From positions 124,001 to 188,000 of the forward strand of contig NZ_SDLR01000003.1 of assembly GCF_004522215.1 (NCBI RefSeq): DNA of 64,000 bases, given 5' to 3'. The notes under the pieces are model-generated. The model was not told the DNA's origin and did no database searches. It saw nothing but the letters and a program-made list of their open reading frames with translations. The position numbers and the translations under genes were made by a program. Source of the stretch: Ammoniphilus sp. YIM 78166 (GTDB lineage Bacteria; Bacillota; Bacilli; Aneurinibacillales; RAOX-1). Shown piece by piece: positions 1 through 8,115 of this stretch; position 1 is the stretch's first letter, and each line of letters starts with the position of its first letter.

Positions 1-722
1 GCGTCAATTTTAAAGCCCAATACCCTCGTTTAGACATACTGATTCATAACGCTGCCTACCTCAATTATGGTGAAAAAGAATATAAGCTGAGCCCAGACCA
101 GATTGAATTATCATTTGCAACGAATACCTTCGGCCCTTTTTTGATGACTCGTTTATTAGAAGACCATCTTGAGAAGTCTGATGACCCTAGAATCTTGAAC
201 GCTTGTACGACAAATATCAAACACTTCTTCGATCCGAAAAGGAAGATTGATTTTGATAACTTGCGCGGGGAATTACGGGAAACTAAGCCCTACCGTGTCT
301 ATAAAATGTATGGGGATTCAAAAATGGGGTTATTAATGCTGACCTTTAAATTGGCTGAGGTATTAAAGAGCCGGCAAATTAAAGTCAATGCTCTCGAAAT
401 CAACCGTGTCAAACTCTCAAAAGAGACGATTCAAAATATGAGTCCGGTCTGGAGAATCCTTGGAATGGCGCAGAATCTGATTAATCCTTTGCCAGCCAGC
501 ATGGCAGAGAATTATTTCCACATTTGCACATCAGAAGAATTCGAAAAGGTGAGTGGTCAGCTTTTTAATCATAAGCTGGAAATTGTTCAGCCAGCGAGAA
601 GCACCAAAGGTCTTGCGCAAGTCAAAAACATTTTGGGATCAGGTAGTTATCCGCCGTATGCAGCTCGTACTGAGAATATAGAAAAAATCTGGAGCTTAGC
701 CATGTCGTTTACGGAAGAATAA
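1..722 (+). CDS. Short-chain dehydrogenase/reductase, 5' end outside the window
   Basis: The reading frame is open from the first bases (codons start at position 3), so the gene begins upstream and about 239 residues are visible. Near the start is LDILIHNAAY, the SDR motif usually written NNAG, which stabilises the central beta sheet. Further on, MYGDSKMG supplies the YxxxK catalytic pair. The Rossmann dinucleotide-binding glycine motif must lie in the missing N-terminus. The family reduces or oxidises a carbonyl/hydroxyl group with NAD(P)H; the substrate cannot be told. The serine normally found before the Tyr is not obvious here (NACTTN). A strong terminator follows, so this is the last gene of its transcript. 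Confidence 0.8.
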   Translation, partial: VNFKAQYPRLDILIHNAAYLNYGEKEYKLSPDQIELSFATNTFGPFLMTRLLEDHLEKSDDPRILNACTTNIKHFFDPKRKIDFDNLRGELRETKPYRVYKMYGDSKMGLLMLTFKLAEVLKSRQIKVNALEINRVKLSKETIQNMSPVWRILGMAQNLINPLPASMAENYFHICTSEEFEKVSGQLFNHKLEIVQPARSTKGLAQVKNILGSGSYPPYAARTENIEKIWSLAMSFTEE

Positions 723-781
723 GAGTCACCATTGGCAATGGAACTGTCAATTAAGCCCTCAAGTCTCTTCAAAACATTAAG

Positions 782-824
782 AACCTATCCAACATCAGAT
801 TGGATAGGTTTTCCTACTTTTTTT
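782..824 (+). terminator. Intrinsic terminator behind the SDR gene
   Basis: The arms AACCTATCCAA and TTGGATAGGTT pair perfectly over 11 bp around a 7-nt loop and are followed by a T-rich tract ending in eight Ts. Confidence 0.85.
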
Positions 825-922
825 TGGAAGGAAGTCCTTTTTTTGTTCATAGAGGGAGGATAGTTTAGTAATGATGGGAAGAAATGTAAGATCGTGATAT
901 ATTAAAATCAAGAGGTGAAAAA

Positions 923-1309
923 ATGAAAAATTCGAACTGGGTATTATATCTTATTGGTATATTAGTTCTCTGGGCGGGCATAAGGTATGCCCAGATTATG
1001 CCACTAATCTCAGAAAAAGAAGCATTGGGAATAACAAGTAAATATGTGAGCGAAGAATTTGTACTAAACAATACAAATTTAATAGACATTAGGAATGAAA
1101 ACCACGTGAACAATTGGGATATACGGGTAAAAAAATATGAAAGTTTTTCTGGACGTTATCTATGGCGTATTGTCTATTATGATTCTGAAAACAAAATTGA
1201 TGCGAGCGAGGCTTCATTCGTAATTGATGGACGTACAGGAACTCTGTTAGAGGGAAAAATCCTAGATATTAAAACTGGAAGGATGGAGAGTAATTTTGTA
1301 AAACAATAG
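923..1309 (+). CDS. Hypothetical membrane-anchored protein with PepSY-like region
   Basis: A 128-residue protein with an N-terminal hydrophobic segment (about residues 5-25) that would be a signal anchor. The rest is soluble and probably outside the membrane. The C-terminal stretch WRIVYYDSENKIDASEASF followed by IDGRTGTLLEG resembles the beta-strand/turn pattern of PepSY-type domains; this is a pattern match, not a firm assignment. AGGTG lies 9 bases before the ATG. No partner gene is evident. Confidence 0.6.
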   Translation: MKNSNWVLYLIGILVLWAGIRYAQIMPLISEKEALGITSKYVSEEFVLNNTNLIDIRNENHVNNWDIRVKKYESFSGRYLWRIVYYDSENKIDASEASFVIDGRTGTLLEGKILDIKTGRMESNFVKQ

Positions 1310-1370
1310 GTCTTTTGATGATTCAAGGATCGATAGCTAAATAACACTAAACGATAATGGCAGACTATGT

Positions 1371-1790
1371 GTGACATCCTCTCCTCATTTGAAATGAGGA
1401 TCTTCCTTGTGGAATTTCGGAGGCGACTCGCTTAAGCAGAGGCATGTACATGCCCGTTGTTCCATTTCTGACCTGCTCTCATCACGGACGCCATAGATCA
1501 AGTCACTTGAACCTCCTATGTCGGATTGTACCGCATAGGCACTTGGTCTATTACCGCCAAGCTCGTGTATATTCTCTCATGCTGTGGTTGAAATGATGCG
1601 CAGCACCCGATTCCCACAGCAACAGGAATCATTTTACGTGGTAGCTGCATTCCCTTCCACAACCCCTATGATTCAGTTATCAAAGAACAAATGTTCCTAA
1701 ATAGATTATACCATGTTTTGTCTTGACATCCCACAAGGGGATTTCGACAAAAGCGGCCTCTCATCCCCTCATTGAAATTTTATTAAATAA
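1371..1790 (-). mobile_element. IS200/IS605-like remnant without tnpA or tnpB, omegaRNA-like
   Basis: Read on the minus strand, a promoter-like TATAAT follows TTGTGGGATGTCAAGACAAA, then about 300 bases with no reading frame of useful length, ending in a 9-bp stem (TCCTCATTT/AAATGAGGA, plus strand 1382-1400) and the tail GAGAGGATGTCAC. A stem followed by a GGATGTCAC-like tail is how many Bacillales and cyanobacterial TnpB (IS605/IS1341) elements end, and it is where their omegaRNA scaffold is encoded. No tnpA or tnpB is present. I read this as an internally deleted element that may still make an omegaRNA-like transcript. The boundaries are estimates. Confidence 0.45.
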
Positions 1791-1851
1791 CCCTTAACCT
1801 AAGATGGTTAGAGAAATCATAGTAAATTGAATAGAATGTTTAACAAAAATT

Positions 1852-1884
1852 AGAGTATGGGTCTTAACTCATACTCTTTTTTTC
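1852..1884 (+). terminator. Terminator-like hairpin
   Basis: AGAGTATG pairs with CATACTCT across a 10-nt loop and is followed by seven or more Ts. No intact gene lies just upstream, so it probably belonged to a lost gene or ends transcripts leaving the IS-like remnant region. Confidence 0.6.
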
Positions 1885-1990
1885 TTTATGACCTCATACA
1901 AGACCTCTTTCTACAACAACATCGTTGTTCTAATGAGATAGGTTGTTGTGGTAAAATTTTATTAAACTAAGGGCAGGATAACGCAATAAG

Positions 1991-2021
1991 AAAGTCCATG
2001 CTTTTTGACATGGACTTTTTC
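1991..2021 (+). terminator. Terminator-like hairpin
   Basis: AAGTCCATG and CATGGACTT form a 9-bp stem followed by Ts. On the minus strand it lies downstream of the small gene ending at 2098, so it could serve that gene as well. Confidence 0.55.
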
Positions 2022-2097
2022 GTGGTTTAAACTCGTCTTGGAATTTGAATAGCCACTATTTTATCGTTACATTAAAAGCGATTGGCTATTCTTTTAA

Positions 2098-2268
2098 TTA
2101 ACGAAAATCATCTTCAACAGGAATCATGCTAGGGTGTTCAAGAGTATCGGGTAAATCTTTACCTACCCCGCGGCGAATGAGTTCTTTCATGATTTCAAAG
2201 TTTTCGTGCTCATAATGAGCGGTTAACTCTTCAAGTTCTTCGATGGATTTTTTGCTATAATCTGACAT
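2098..2268 (-). CDS. Small acidic hypothetical protein, 56 aa
   Basis: A 56-residue minus-strand frame starting MSDYSKKSIEELEELTAHYE and ending with EDDFR. The sequence is charged and mostly helical, with no membrane segment. The start is supported by GAGGTG seven bases before the ATG, which is better than chance for so small a frame. No family is recognised. It is divergent from the coiled-coil gene at 2371, and the roughly 100 bases between them would hold both promoters. Confidence 0.55.
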   Translation of the reverse strand: MSDYSKKSIEELEELTAHYEHENFEIMKELIRRGVGKDLPDTLEHPSMIPVEDDFR

Positions 2269-2370
2269 AATATTCACCTCGTTTTTATGGAAAGTTATGG
2301 AATGGATTTATCCGTTAGGTGTTAAGATAACCATTAATTAGGATATCAAACAAAGAACGGAGTGAAAAAA

Positions 2371-2607
2371 GTGAATAATTTTAAGGAGAAATTGTTTGAT
2401 CAAATTAAACAATGGAATACCAGAAGAGATGAACTGGACGATAAGATTGACTTTATTTATGAACTTATTGATCGAGAAGAAGTGGAAAATAAGAAGGAAT
2501 TATTGAATGAAATCAAGGTGTTAGATACTGAGCGGGAAGAAATTGAAGATTTAATTGATTTAGCGTATAAACAGGTAGATAAATACTTTTACAATAAAGC
2601 AATGTAG
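2371..2607 (+). CDS. Small coiled-coil hypothetical protein
   Basis: A 78-residue, highly charged protein (KEKLFDQIKQWNTRRDELDD near the N-terminus) with heptad-like spacing of Leu/Ile throughout, so probably one long helical hairpin. An in-frame GTG at 2362 exists, but GGAG at 2359-2362 sits 8 bases before the GTG at 2371, so I take 2371 as the start. No family is recognised. It is followed after 27 bases by a copy of the dispersed hairpin element. Confidence 0.6.
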   Translation: MNNFKEKLFDQIKQWNTRRDELDDKIDFIYELIDREEVENKKELLNEIKVLDTEREEIEDLIDLAYKQVDKYFYNKAM

Positions 2608-2633
2608 ATTCACAAAAGGACTGACCTATCTCT

Positions 2634-2700
2634 AAAGGGATTCGATAGCAGGGAACGGGATTCGCATCCCCTCTGCTTTTTTGCTGCGCTAAAGGCAGGA
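2634..2700 (+). repeat. Dispersed intergenic hairpin element, copy 1
   Basis: The conserved left flank AAAGGGATTCGATAGC is followed by nested stems (GGGAT/ATCCC inside GCAG/CTGC), a run of Ts and the right flank GCGCTAAAGGCAG. It acts like a terminator for the preceding gene, but the conserved flanks are shared with the other copies in 2.6-23.2 kb. Confidence 0.7.
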
Positions 2701-2768
2701 TTATGGAATAGCGAGAATTATTTTGATGGAATAATTTTTCCAAAAAGACAAAAGGGAGGTGGACTAAA

Positions 2769-2876
2769 ATGGGTTGGCTCATTACTATTGCCATCATATA
2801 CGCTCCAATCTTATATAGAGTCCATAGGAGAATTGATTCATTAGAGAAGGAAGTAGAAAGATTAAAACAACAATAA
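2769..2876 (+). CDS. Small single-pass membrane protein, 35 aa
   Basis: The frame begins MGWLITIAIIYAPILYRVHR and ends with a charged helix SLEKEVERLKQQ. One N-terminal membrane segment followed by a short cytoplasmic coiled coil fits typical Bacillales small membrane proteins. GGGAGGTGG ends 6 bases before the ATG, a strong site. No family is recognised. Confidence 0.55.
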   Translation: MGWLITIAIIYAPILYRVHRRIDSLEKEVERLKQQ

Positions 2877-2926
2877 TCATAGCCGCTACCGGGAGTCAAT
2901 ACTTTAATTGGAGGATACTTTTATTC

Positions 2927-3010
2927 ATGTGGCAAATTACAGTTATCTTATCATTTATTTTATCAATTATTTACCCTATTCTACTTTTGGTCGGAGGAGT
3001 AGTCAGTTAG
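2927..3010 (+). CDS. Very small hydrophobic peptide, 27 aa
   Basis: MWQITVILSFILSIIYPILL and a short tail form one membrane span. GGAGG lies 12 bases before the ATG, rather far. The composition favours a real small membrane peptide, but the length gives little statistical support. Confidence 0.3.
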   Translation: MWQITVILSFILSIIYPILLLVGGVVS

Positions 3011-3050
3011 AGAAGGTCGTTTAAAGAAGGTCGTTTAAAGAAGGTTTAAT
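3011..3050 (+). repeat. Short 14-bp tandem repeat
   Basis: AGAAGGTCGTTTAA occurs twice exactly and a third time truncated, starting immediately after the stop codon at 3010. It looks like local slippage. Confidence 0.75.
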
Positions 3051-3250
3051 TTTCTTTATACTAATGTTAATCCACGAGGGTATTCTCTTTTCAATTAAAC
3101 AAGAAACCTTCCTAAATGTATTTACCTACCTACGCAGATGCTTTATTGAACATATTTAAAACATCAGCAATCGTTATTTTACTTTCAGGAATTTATCGTC
3201 GATGGCGGTCAAATTGATGGCTTAAGACCTACCATTCCAAGCCTTTTTCT

Positions 3251-3300
3251 AACGGGACTCGATAGTTAGGGAGCGGAAATCCTAGCTCCTCTTTTTGTTA
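3251..3300 (+). repeat. Dispersed intergenic hairpin element, copy 2 (right end missing)
   Basis: It starts AACGGGACTCGATAG and holds a GGAGC/GCTCC stem followed by CTTTTTG. The right flank is replaced by the next copy, so two elements lie in tandem. The stretch 3051-3490 has no gene I can support apart from these elements. Confidence 0.65.
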
Positions 3301-3307
3301 TTGAACA

Positions 3308-3376
3308 AACGGGATTCGATAGCGAGGGAATGGGATGGGCATCCGTCCACTGCTTGTTTGGTGCACTAAAGGGCAG
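3308..3376 (+). repeat. Dispersed intergenic hairpin element, copy 3
   Basis: It has the full left flank AACGGGATTCGATAGC, a GGATG/CATCC stem, the TGCTTGTTTG segment and the right flank CTAAAGGGCAG. The DUF3231 gene starts 114 bases later. Confidence 0.7.
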
Positions 3377-3490
3377 TTGAGTGAAATAAAAGACAATTAA
3401 TATGGTTTTTTATGGTTGATTTGAGTTCAGAATACGATTTGTATTGGAGGAAAACAATAACAAAAAAAGAGAGAGGTTGCTTGGAAAAGG

Positions 3491-4516
3491 ATGAAACCAA
3501 TTACTCTAAGTTCCAATAAAACAAACACTATGGAAAAACTAACATCGGCAGAAATGGGCAAACTTTGGGTTACCTATATGGGAAACAGCATGTCAAAATG
3601 CATTTTAAGTTATTATCTTCAGCACGTTGAGGATGAGGATATTAAAACCTTAGTAGAGAATGCATTAGAATTAAGCCAAGAATTTGTGAAGTCAATTGAA
3701 GAAATTTTTACGAAAGAAAGCTTCCCAATTCCGAAAGGATTTTCAGAAGAGGACGTAAATTTAGAGGCTCCTCGTTTATTCCAAGACGAATTTTATGTCC
3801 ATTATCTAAAATATATCGCAAAAGCAGGCATGAGTATTTATAGTGTAGGATTACCTTTATTATATAGAAAGGATGTTAACGAATTTTTTAGATATTGTCT
3901 TGATTCAACCATAAATTTAATGGAGCAAATCAAAGAAGTATTAATGAGTAAAGGCCTTATCATTAAGCCACCGATAATTCCAATTCCTGAAAAGGTTGAA
4001 TTTATTCATCACGATTTTTTAAATGGTTTCTTTGGGCATGTTCGACCCATGCATGCATTAGAAATTGCCCATTTTTACGATAATATTGAAAATAATGTAA
4101 CAAGTAAAGCACTCATTATGGCGTTCGCGCAAGTAGCGAAGGATAAAAAGGTTAGAGAATTGTTTGAAATAGGTAGAGACATGACAACTGCCAATATTGA
4201 ACGCTATATGCAAATGCTACATGACGAAAATTTATCTACTCCCACTTTTCTGGACGATTTAGTAACATCATCTACTATTTCTCCTTTTTCAGATAAGATC
4301 ATGCTTTATCATAAGATGGATATGTTTTCAATGAAAATAAGAGCTTTTGGAAATTCAGTAGCAGTAAACGGAAGAAGCGATATTGCTATGCAATATACTC
4401 AATCATTAACGAAGATCGCAGCATATGTTGAAGATTTACAAAAAACGTTGATTAAGAAAGGCTGGCTGGAAAAACCACCATATGCAGTAGATCGAAACAA
4501 ATTGGCTTCTAAATAG
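3491..4516 (+). CDS. DUF3231 family protein (intact paralogue)
   Basis: A 341-residue soluble helical protein with the internal two-fold repeat of the DUF3231 family. The first half opens LTSAEMGKLWVTYMGNSMSK; the second half opens with the HALEIAHFYDN region after the linker KPPIIPIPEKVEF, and the end is GWLEKPPYAVDR. Each half is predicted to be a ferritin-like helical bundle. The family is common in spore-forming Bacillales, is often multi-copy and has no established function. The start is uncertain: GAAAAGG abuts this ATG, so initiation nearer the LTSAE segment is possible. A damaged paralogue lies at 5398-6146, with a membrane gene between them. Confidence 0.85.
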   Translation: MKPITLSSNKTNTMEKLTSAEMGKLWVTYMGNSMSKCILSYYLQHVEDEDIKTLVENALELSQEFVKSIEEIFTKESFPIPKGFSEEDVNLEAPRLFQDEFYVHYLKYIAKAGMSIYSVGLPLLYRKDVNEFFRYCLDSTINLMEQIKEVLMSKGLIIKPPIIPIPEKVEFIHHDFLNGFFGHVRPMHALEIAHFYDNIENNVTSKALIMAFAQVAKDKKVRELFEIGRDMTTANIERYMQMLHDENLSTPTFLDDLVTSSTISPFSDKIMLYHKMDMFSMKIRAFGNSVAVNGRSDIAMQYTQSLTKIAAYVEDLQKTLIKKGWLEKPPYAVDRNKLASK

Positions 4517-4530
4517 TGGAGGCATTTTAA

Positions 4531-5142
4531 ATGGAATATAGACAGTATTGGAATCAAATCCACGAGAAACAGGACGAGTTAAATTCGCTGGTAAGTACAT
4601 ATTGGAATAATTTTTCGAGCATGGGGGATTGGCAATATTGGATAGTTTTTTCCTTGTTTGTAGCACCACTTATACTGCTTTACTTTACAGTAGATCGAAA
4701 AAGAATTATTGAGATATTTTTCTTTGGATATACGGTACATATGTTTTGGGCGTACTTTGATATTGCACTTGGAAGAAACGGTTACTTGATTCACACATAC
4801 TTTCTAACACCTGTATTACCGATTGCAAGCAATATGACTGCATCGGTACTTCCAGTTGGTTTTTTGCTTTTATATCAATACTGTACCAATAAGAATAAAA
4901 ATTTCTATTTGTATACCGTGTTGTTAAGTGCTGTGTTTGCATTTGGTTTCGCAACGATTGAACAATATATGGGATTTGTTGAATTTAGACAGGGAATGAC
5001 TCAATTTTACCTTTTTCTTATCGACGTTGGAGTAGCCTATATTGCGTACTGGTTCACAAAATTATTGCTAAAAGTAAGAGATAAGAGCGGTAATCGGAAC
5101 CGTGAATTAAACTTTAATCCATTTAAACAGAAGGCACGATAA
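4531..5142 (+). CDS. CBO0543-like polytopic membrane protein
   Basis: 203 residues with about five membrane helices after a 35-residue amphipathic N-terminus. The core has the pattern of the CBO0543 family of Bacillales (a VDRKRIIEIFFFGY segment leading into the second helix, then conserved aromatic residues). The function is unknown. It starts 14 bases after the DUF3231 stop, with GGAGG before the ATG, so the two are probably co-transcribed. The family name is a judgement from the pattern. Confidence 0.6.
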   Translation: MEYRQYWNQIHEKQDELNSLVSTYWNNFSSMGDWQYWIVFSLFVAPLILLYFTVDRKRIIEIFFFGYTVHMFWAYFDIALGRNGYLIHTYFLTPVLPIASNMTASVLPVGFLLLYQYCTNKNKNFYLYTVLLSAVFAFGFATIEQYMGFVEFRQGMTQFYLFLIDVGVAYIAYWFTKLLLKVRDKSGNRNRELNFNPFKQKAR

Positions 5143-5319
5143 AAGAGAAGTATGATCAGTTTTTTGCCTTCGGGGATACAGAAGGCTTTTCATATATCTG
5201 AGGTTTTGAGTAGTTACTGTCTCTTCATTTAAATCTTTTTATAAGAATGAATAAAGTGTTTCATGTTATCGGAAAATAATTGTGCTGATGTTAAGTAATA
5301 TTGTGTTTGGTTTCCATTC

Positions 5320-5353
5320 GTTCACCTTGTTAAACGGGGTGAACATTTTTTTG
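5320..5353 (+). terminator. Intrinsic terminator before the second DUF3231 gene
   Basis: GTTCACC and GGTGAAC pair around an 11-nt loop, followed by a run of seven Ts. A weaker GCCTTC/GAAGGC hairpin with a T tail at about 5167-5192 lies nearer the upstream gene. Confidence 0.7.
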
Positions 5354-5397
5354 TTTTCACATGGAAACAAAATTAACTTTATAACAGGAGGAAACAT

Positions 5398-6146
5398 ATG
5401 GTGACTAAAGCGGAAACAGAACATAATATTCGCTTATCCTCAGCAGAGTTAGCAACCCTTTGGAATACCTACATGGGCGATACCGCTCGTTCCGATGTTC
5501 ATGATTTCATGAAGGAATGTTTGGTTTCATCCACCGAATTGGAAGATCAAGCAAGGAAAGTAATGCTTTCGAAAGGGGGTTATATTAGACCTCCTTACAT
5601 ATCCATCCCTGAAAAGGTTGATTTCGTTCAAAAACAGAATTTTTTAACTGGTTGGTTTGGTGATCGCAGGCCGTTGACAGCCATAGAGATTACACAGTTA
5701 TATAATATCCAAACCAATGCATTAGGGAAGGCGTTGATAATAGGGTTTAGTCAAGTCGCTAAATCCGATACGGTGAGTGAGTATTTTATTAGGGGAAGGG
5801 ACATCGCTTCAAAGCATATTGAGATATTAGTTCCGTATTGAACGAGGAGCATATCCCTTCACCGGTGACGTGGGATCATACATTTATGGATTCAACCATA
5901 TCTGTTTTTTCAGATAAACTCATGATGTACCATATATCTAGCTTAAATGCACCAGGTGCGGGAAATTACGGTGCTGCTCTCGCCTCAAGCTCAAGACGTG
6001 ATGTAAGTTCGCATTATACAAGACTTATGACAGAAATCTTACAGTATGCGGAAGATGGAGCAAATATCATGATTAACAATGGTTGGATGGAGCAACCTCC
6101 GCAAGCTGATGATCGTGATGAATTAGCCAGAAAATCTTCGGAATAA
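5398..6146 (+). pseudogene. DUF3231 family gene with internal deletion and frameshift
   Basis: This is a paralogue of the gene at 3491. It starts well (AGGAGG 5-10 bases before the ATG; LSSAELATLWNTYMGDT) but jumps directly to ARSDVHDFMKECLVSS, which in the intact copy lies about 90 residues later, so most of the first bundle is gone in frame. At about 5830 one base is missing: the first frame ends HIEILVPY, and restoring one T gives HIEIFSSVLNEEHIPSPVTW, continuous with the second frame to 6146. A codon is also missing in YNIQTN relative to the expected YNNIQTN. I judge it non-functional unless the frameshift is a sequencing error. Confidence 0.8.
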
Positions 6147-6195
6147 ATGCCTCGAAAAAGCAACCATTAACTAATGCAAGGTGAGAAGTGATGGA

Positions 6196-6666
6196 ATGGA
6201 AAAATCGAAACATCTTGAGGTGCTTCTATGGAGTATTGCTTTTCCAGGCTTTGGGCAATACCTGAACGGAAAATTTTTAAAAGGACTTACGTTTCTAATT
6301 TTGGAATTTGTAATCAACATACAATCGAACTTAAATATCATTATTATTTCAAGCTTTCAAGGTCAAATTGAATCAGCAATTGATCAAGTGGACTTTCGAT
6401 GGCTATTGTTCTACCCCTGTGTTTACCTATTTGCAATGCGGGATGCTTATCGTGATGCCGGAGGCGGTAAAGAACCCTATGCCTTTCTTCCTTTCGTATT
6501 ATCTGCTTATATGGGAACGATAGGCGTAATCTACTTAACGGAGATATACGTTTATGGACGAAAATGGGGTCCTATATGGTTATCGATCCTATTTTTAATT
6601 ATCGGTATTGGCGTTGGTTTAATTGTGAAAAGGATGCTTACTAAATTGGAAAGTAAACCTAAATAA
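6196..6666 (+). CDS. Small polytopic membrane protein, TM2-like
   Basis: 156 residues with about four hydrophobic segments. The N-terminal WSIAFPGFGQYLNGKFLKG, a membrane helix with a Gly-rich turn followed by a basic loop, resembles TM2-type small membrane proteins. AMRDAYRDAG is a soluble loop. A GTG at 6181 is in frame, but AAGGTGAG fits the ATG at 6196 better. It converges on the histidine kinase gene, whose reading frame overlaps this 3' end by 48 bases. Function unknown. Confidence 0.6.
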   Translation: MEKSKHLEVLLWSIAFPGFGQYLNGKFLKGLTFLILEFVINIQSNLNIIIISSFQGQIESAIDQVDFRWLLFYPCVYLFAMRDAYRDAGGGKEPYAFLPFVLSAYMGTIGVIYLTEIYVYGRKWGPIWLSILFLIIGIGVGLIVKRMLTKLESKPK

Positions 6667-7719
6667 AAGGACTGGTTTCAGTCCTTTGTTAAAGTCGAGC
6701 AGTCTACCTTTCCCCACTTGACTTTGAACTTTTATGCTACCCATATGGTCTTTAATGATGTCATGGGTTACCATTAAGCCTAACCCTGTCCCTTTCTCTT
6801 TCGTTGTGAAGAAAGGTTCCCAAATCCTTGCTAATTTCTCTTTTGGAATACCAGAACCTTGGTCACTAATACGGATAGCAATATCAACAACTTTTAATTC
6901 CCTACATTGTACCGTAATACATCCACCTTGAGTCATCGCTTCAATCGCGTTCTTAACAAGATTAACAAATACTTGTTTTAACCTATTTTCATCACATAGA
7001 ATAAGTAATTCCTTATCATCGAACTCTGTTGTGATTTCTACACCTTCCATGTTGGCTTGGGTTTCCAAAAGTGCAATGACATGATTTAATATAATTCTAA
7101 CGTCTATTATGTTATGTTTTGTTTCTTGTGGTTTGGAGAGTACCATAAGTTCATTAAGAATCAGTTCGATCCTATCCATTTCTGATTTCATGATCTTGAC
7201 GTACTCTTCTTTTATTTTTCCATTTTCAATCAGAGATAGGAATCCTTTTAGTGCAGTTAAAGGATTTCTAATTTCATGAGCAATCCCTGCCGCCAATTGA
7301 CCAGCTACCGTCAATTTTTCTGATTGAATAGCTAATTTTTCCGCGTTTTTGCGTTCGGTAATATCCCGGATAATAACCTGTGGAAATACTTCATCTTCCA
7401 CACAATAAGGTGCAGCCATAATCTCAACATCAATGATCTTCCCATCGATACGGATGATCTTTTGTTCCATTAATTCTGCGGGTACTTTCTTACTCATCAA
7501 TTTACTCATTCTTTGTTTACAGATTTCATGGTAATCGTGATGAATAAAGTCATACAAATCTCTTTCTAAAATATCGTCCGGAGATGTTCCACCAAAAAGA
7601 TCAATACACGCTTCGTTTAGATACACTATTTTTCTTTGATTTACAATGAACATAGGAGTTAAGGAGCGTTTAACCAATTGGTGAAAATCGACAGAACGAC
7701 CTCCAAACTGTTCGATCAT
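6619..7719 (-). CDS. PAS-domain sensor histidine kinase with aberrant C-terminus
   Basis: A 366-residue soluble kinase of the sporulation/KinA-like type: a PAS domain (about residues 10-125, ending DITERKNAE), a HisKA dimerisation helix with the phospho-accepting His in AAGIAHEIRNPL (about 148), then HATPase_c with the N box NLVKNAIEA, the G1 box DQGSGIP and FFTTKEKGTGLGL. No response regulator gene is adjacent, consistent with a phosphorelay kinase. After QVGKG the usual final beta strand (TxFxIxLP) is absent and replaced by about 30 unrelated residues read through the terminator hairpin into the opposite gene. Start: AAAGGA precedes the ATG by 10 bases. Confidence 0.85.
   Translation of the reverse strand: MIEQFGGRSVDFHQLVKRSLTPMFIVNQRKIVYLNEACIDLFGGTSPDDILERDLYDFIHHDYHEICKQRMSKLMSKKVPAELMEQKIIRIDGKIIDVEIMAAPYCVEDEVFPQVIIRDITERKNAEKLAIQSEKLTVAGQLAAGIAHEIRNPLTALKGFLSLIENGKIKEEYVKIMKSEMDRIELILNELMVLSKPQETKHNIIDVRIILNHVIALLETQANMEGVEITTEFDDKELLILCDENRLKQVFVNLVKNAIEAMTQGGCITVQCRELKVVDIAIRISDQGSGIPKEKLARIWEPFFTTKEKGTGLGLMVTHDIIKDHMGSIKVQSQVGKGRLLDFNKGLKPVLLFRFTFQFSKHPFHN
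6666..6687. terminator. Bidirectional terminator hairpin between convergent genes
   Basis: AAAGGACTG/CAGTCCTTT form a 9-bp stem around GTTT. Its A/T flanks allow termination from both sides. The kinase reading frame runs through it. Confidence 0.7.
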
Positions 7720-8002
7720 TTCATCAATATCCTTTCTTAATGAGGTGCCTTAAATAATTATAAGTCTTCATACAATACTGTTACGAATACAATTTTTTAC
7801 AATAAAGCACTTGCAATAGTCCGTGTATATACTTCATTGATTTAGTTTAGTAAATCCTACCATTTGAAATATTAGAAAAGATTGCACAAATGGTTAAGTT
7901 TTGTGCCATAAGTTCTCGTAATTTATTTCAGTTTTGATAAAGAAATTTTATCAAATAAATATACATCTAAGAGGAGTTGCTGTGTCAGTAGTTTGTTAAG
8001 CT
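7720..8002. other. Gene-free region upstream of the kinase
   Basis: AT-rich DNA with no reading frame that I can support. It should carry the kinase promoter on the minus strand. A dispersed hairpin element follows at 8003. Confidence 0.5.
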
Positions 8003-8071
8003 AAACGGGGATCGATAGTGGAACAGGGCTACTTCGCTCGTAGCTCTTTTCTTTTGCTCGCTAAAGGTCAG
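8003..8071 (+). repeat. Dispersed intergenic hairpin element, copy 4
   Basis: Left flank AAACGGGGATCGATAG, stem AGGGCTAC/GTAGCTCT with a T-rich tail, right flank CGCTAAAGGTCAG. Here it lies upstream of a lipoprotein gene without a plus-strand gene directly before it. Confidence 0.7.
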
Positions 8072-8115
8072 AAAAGTTGGATAAAAGGCAATGATAGTGG
8101 CAAAGGAGTGATATT

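Noticed and set aside
3116-3217. 33-codon frame MYLPTYADALLNIFKTSAIV...
   Set aside because: It has a plausible hydrophobic segment but no ribosome-binding site; too short to support.
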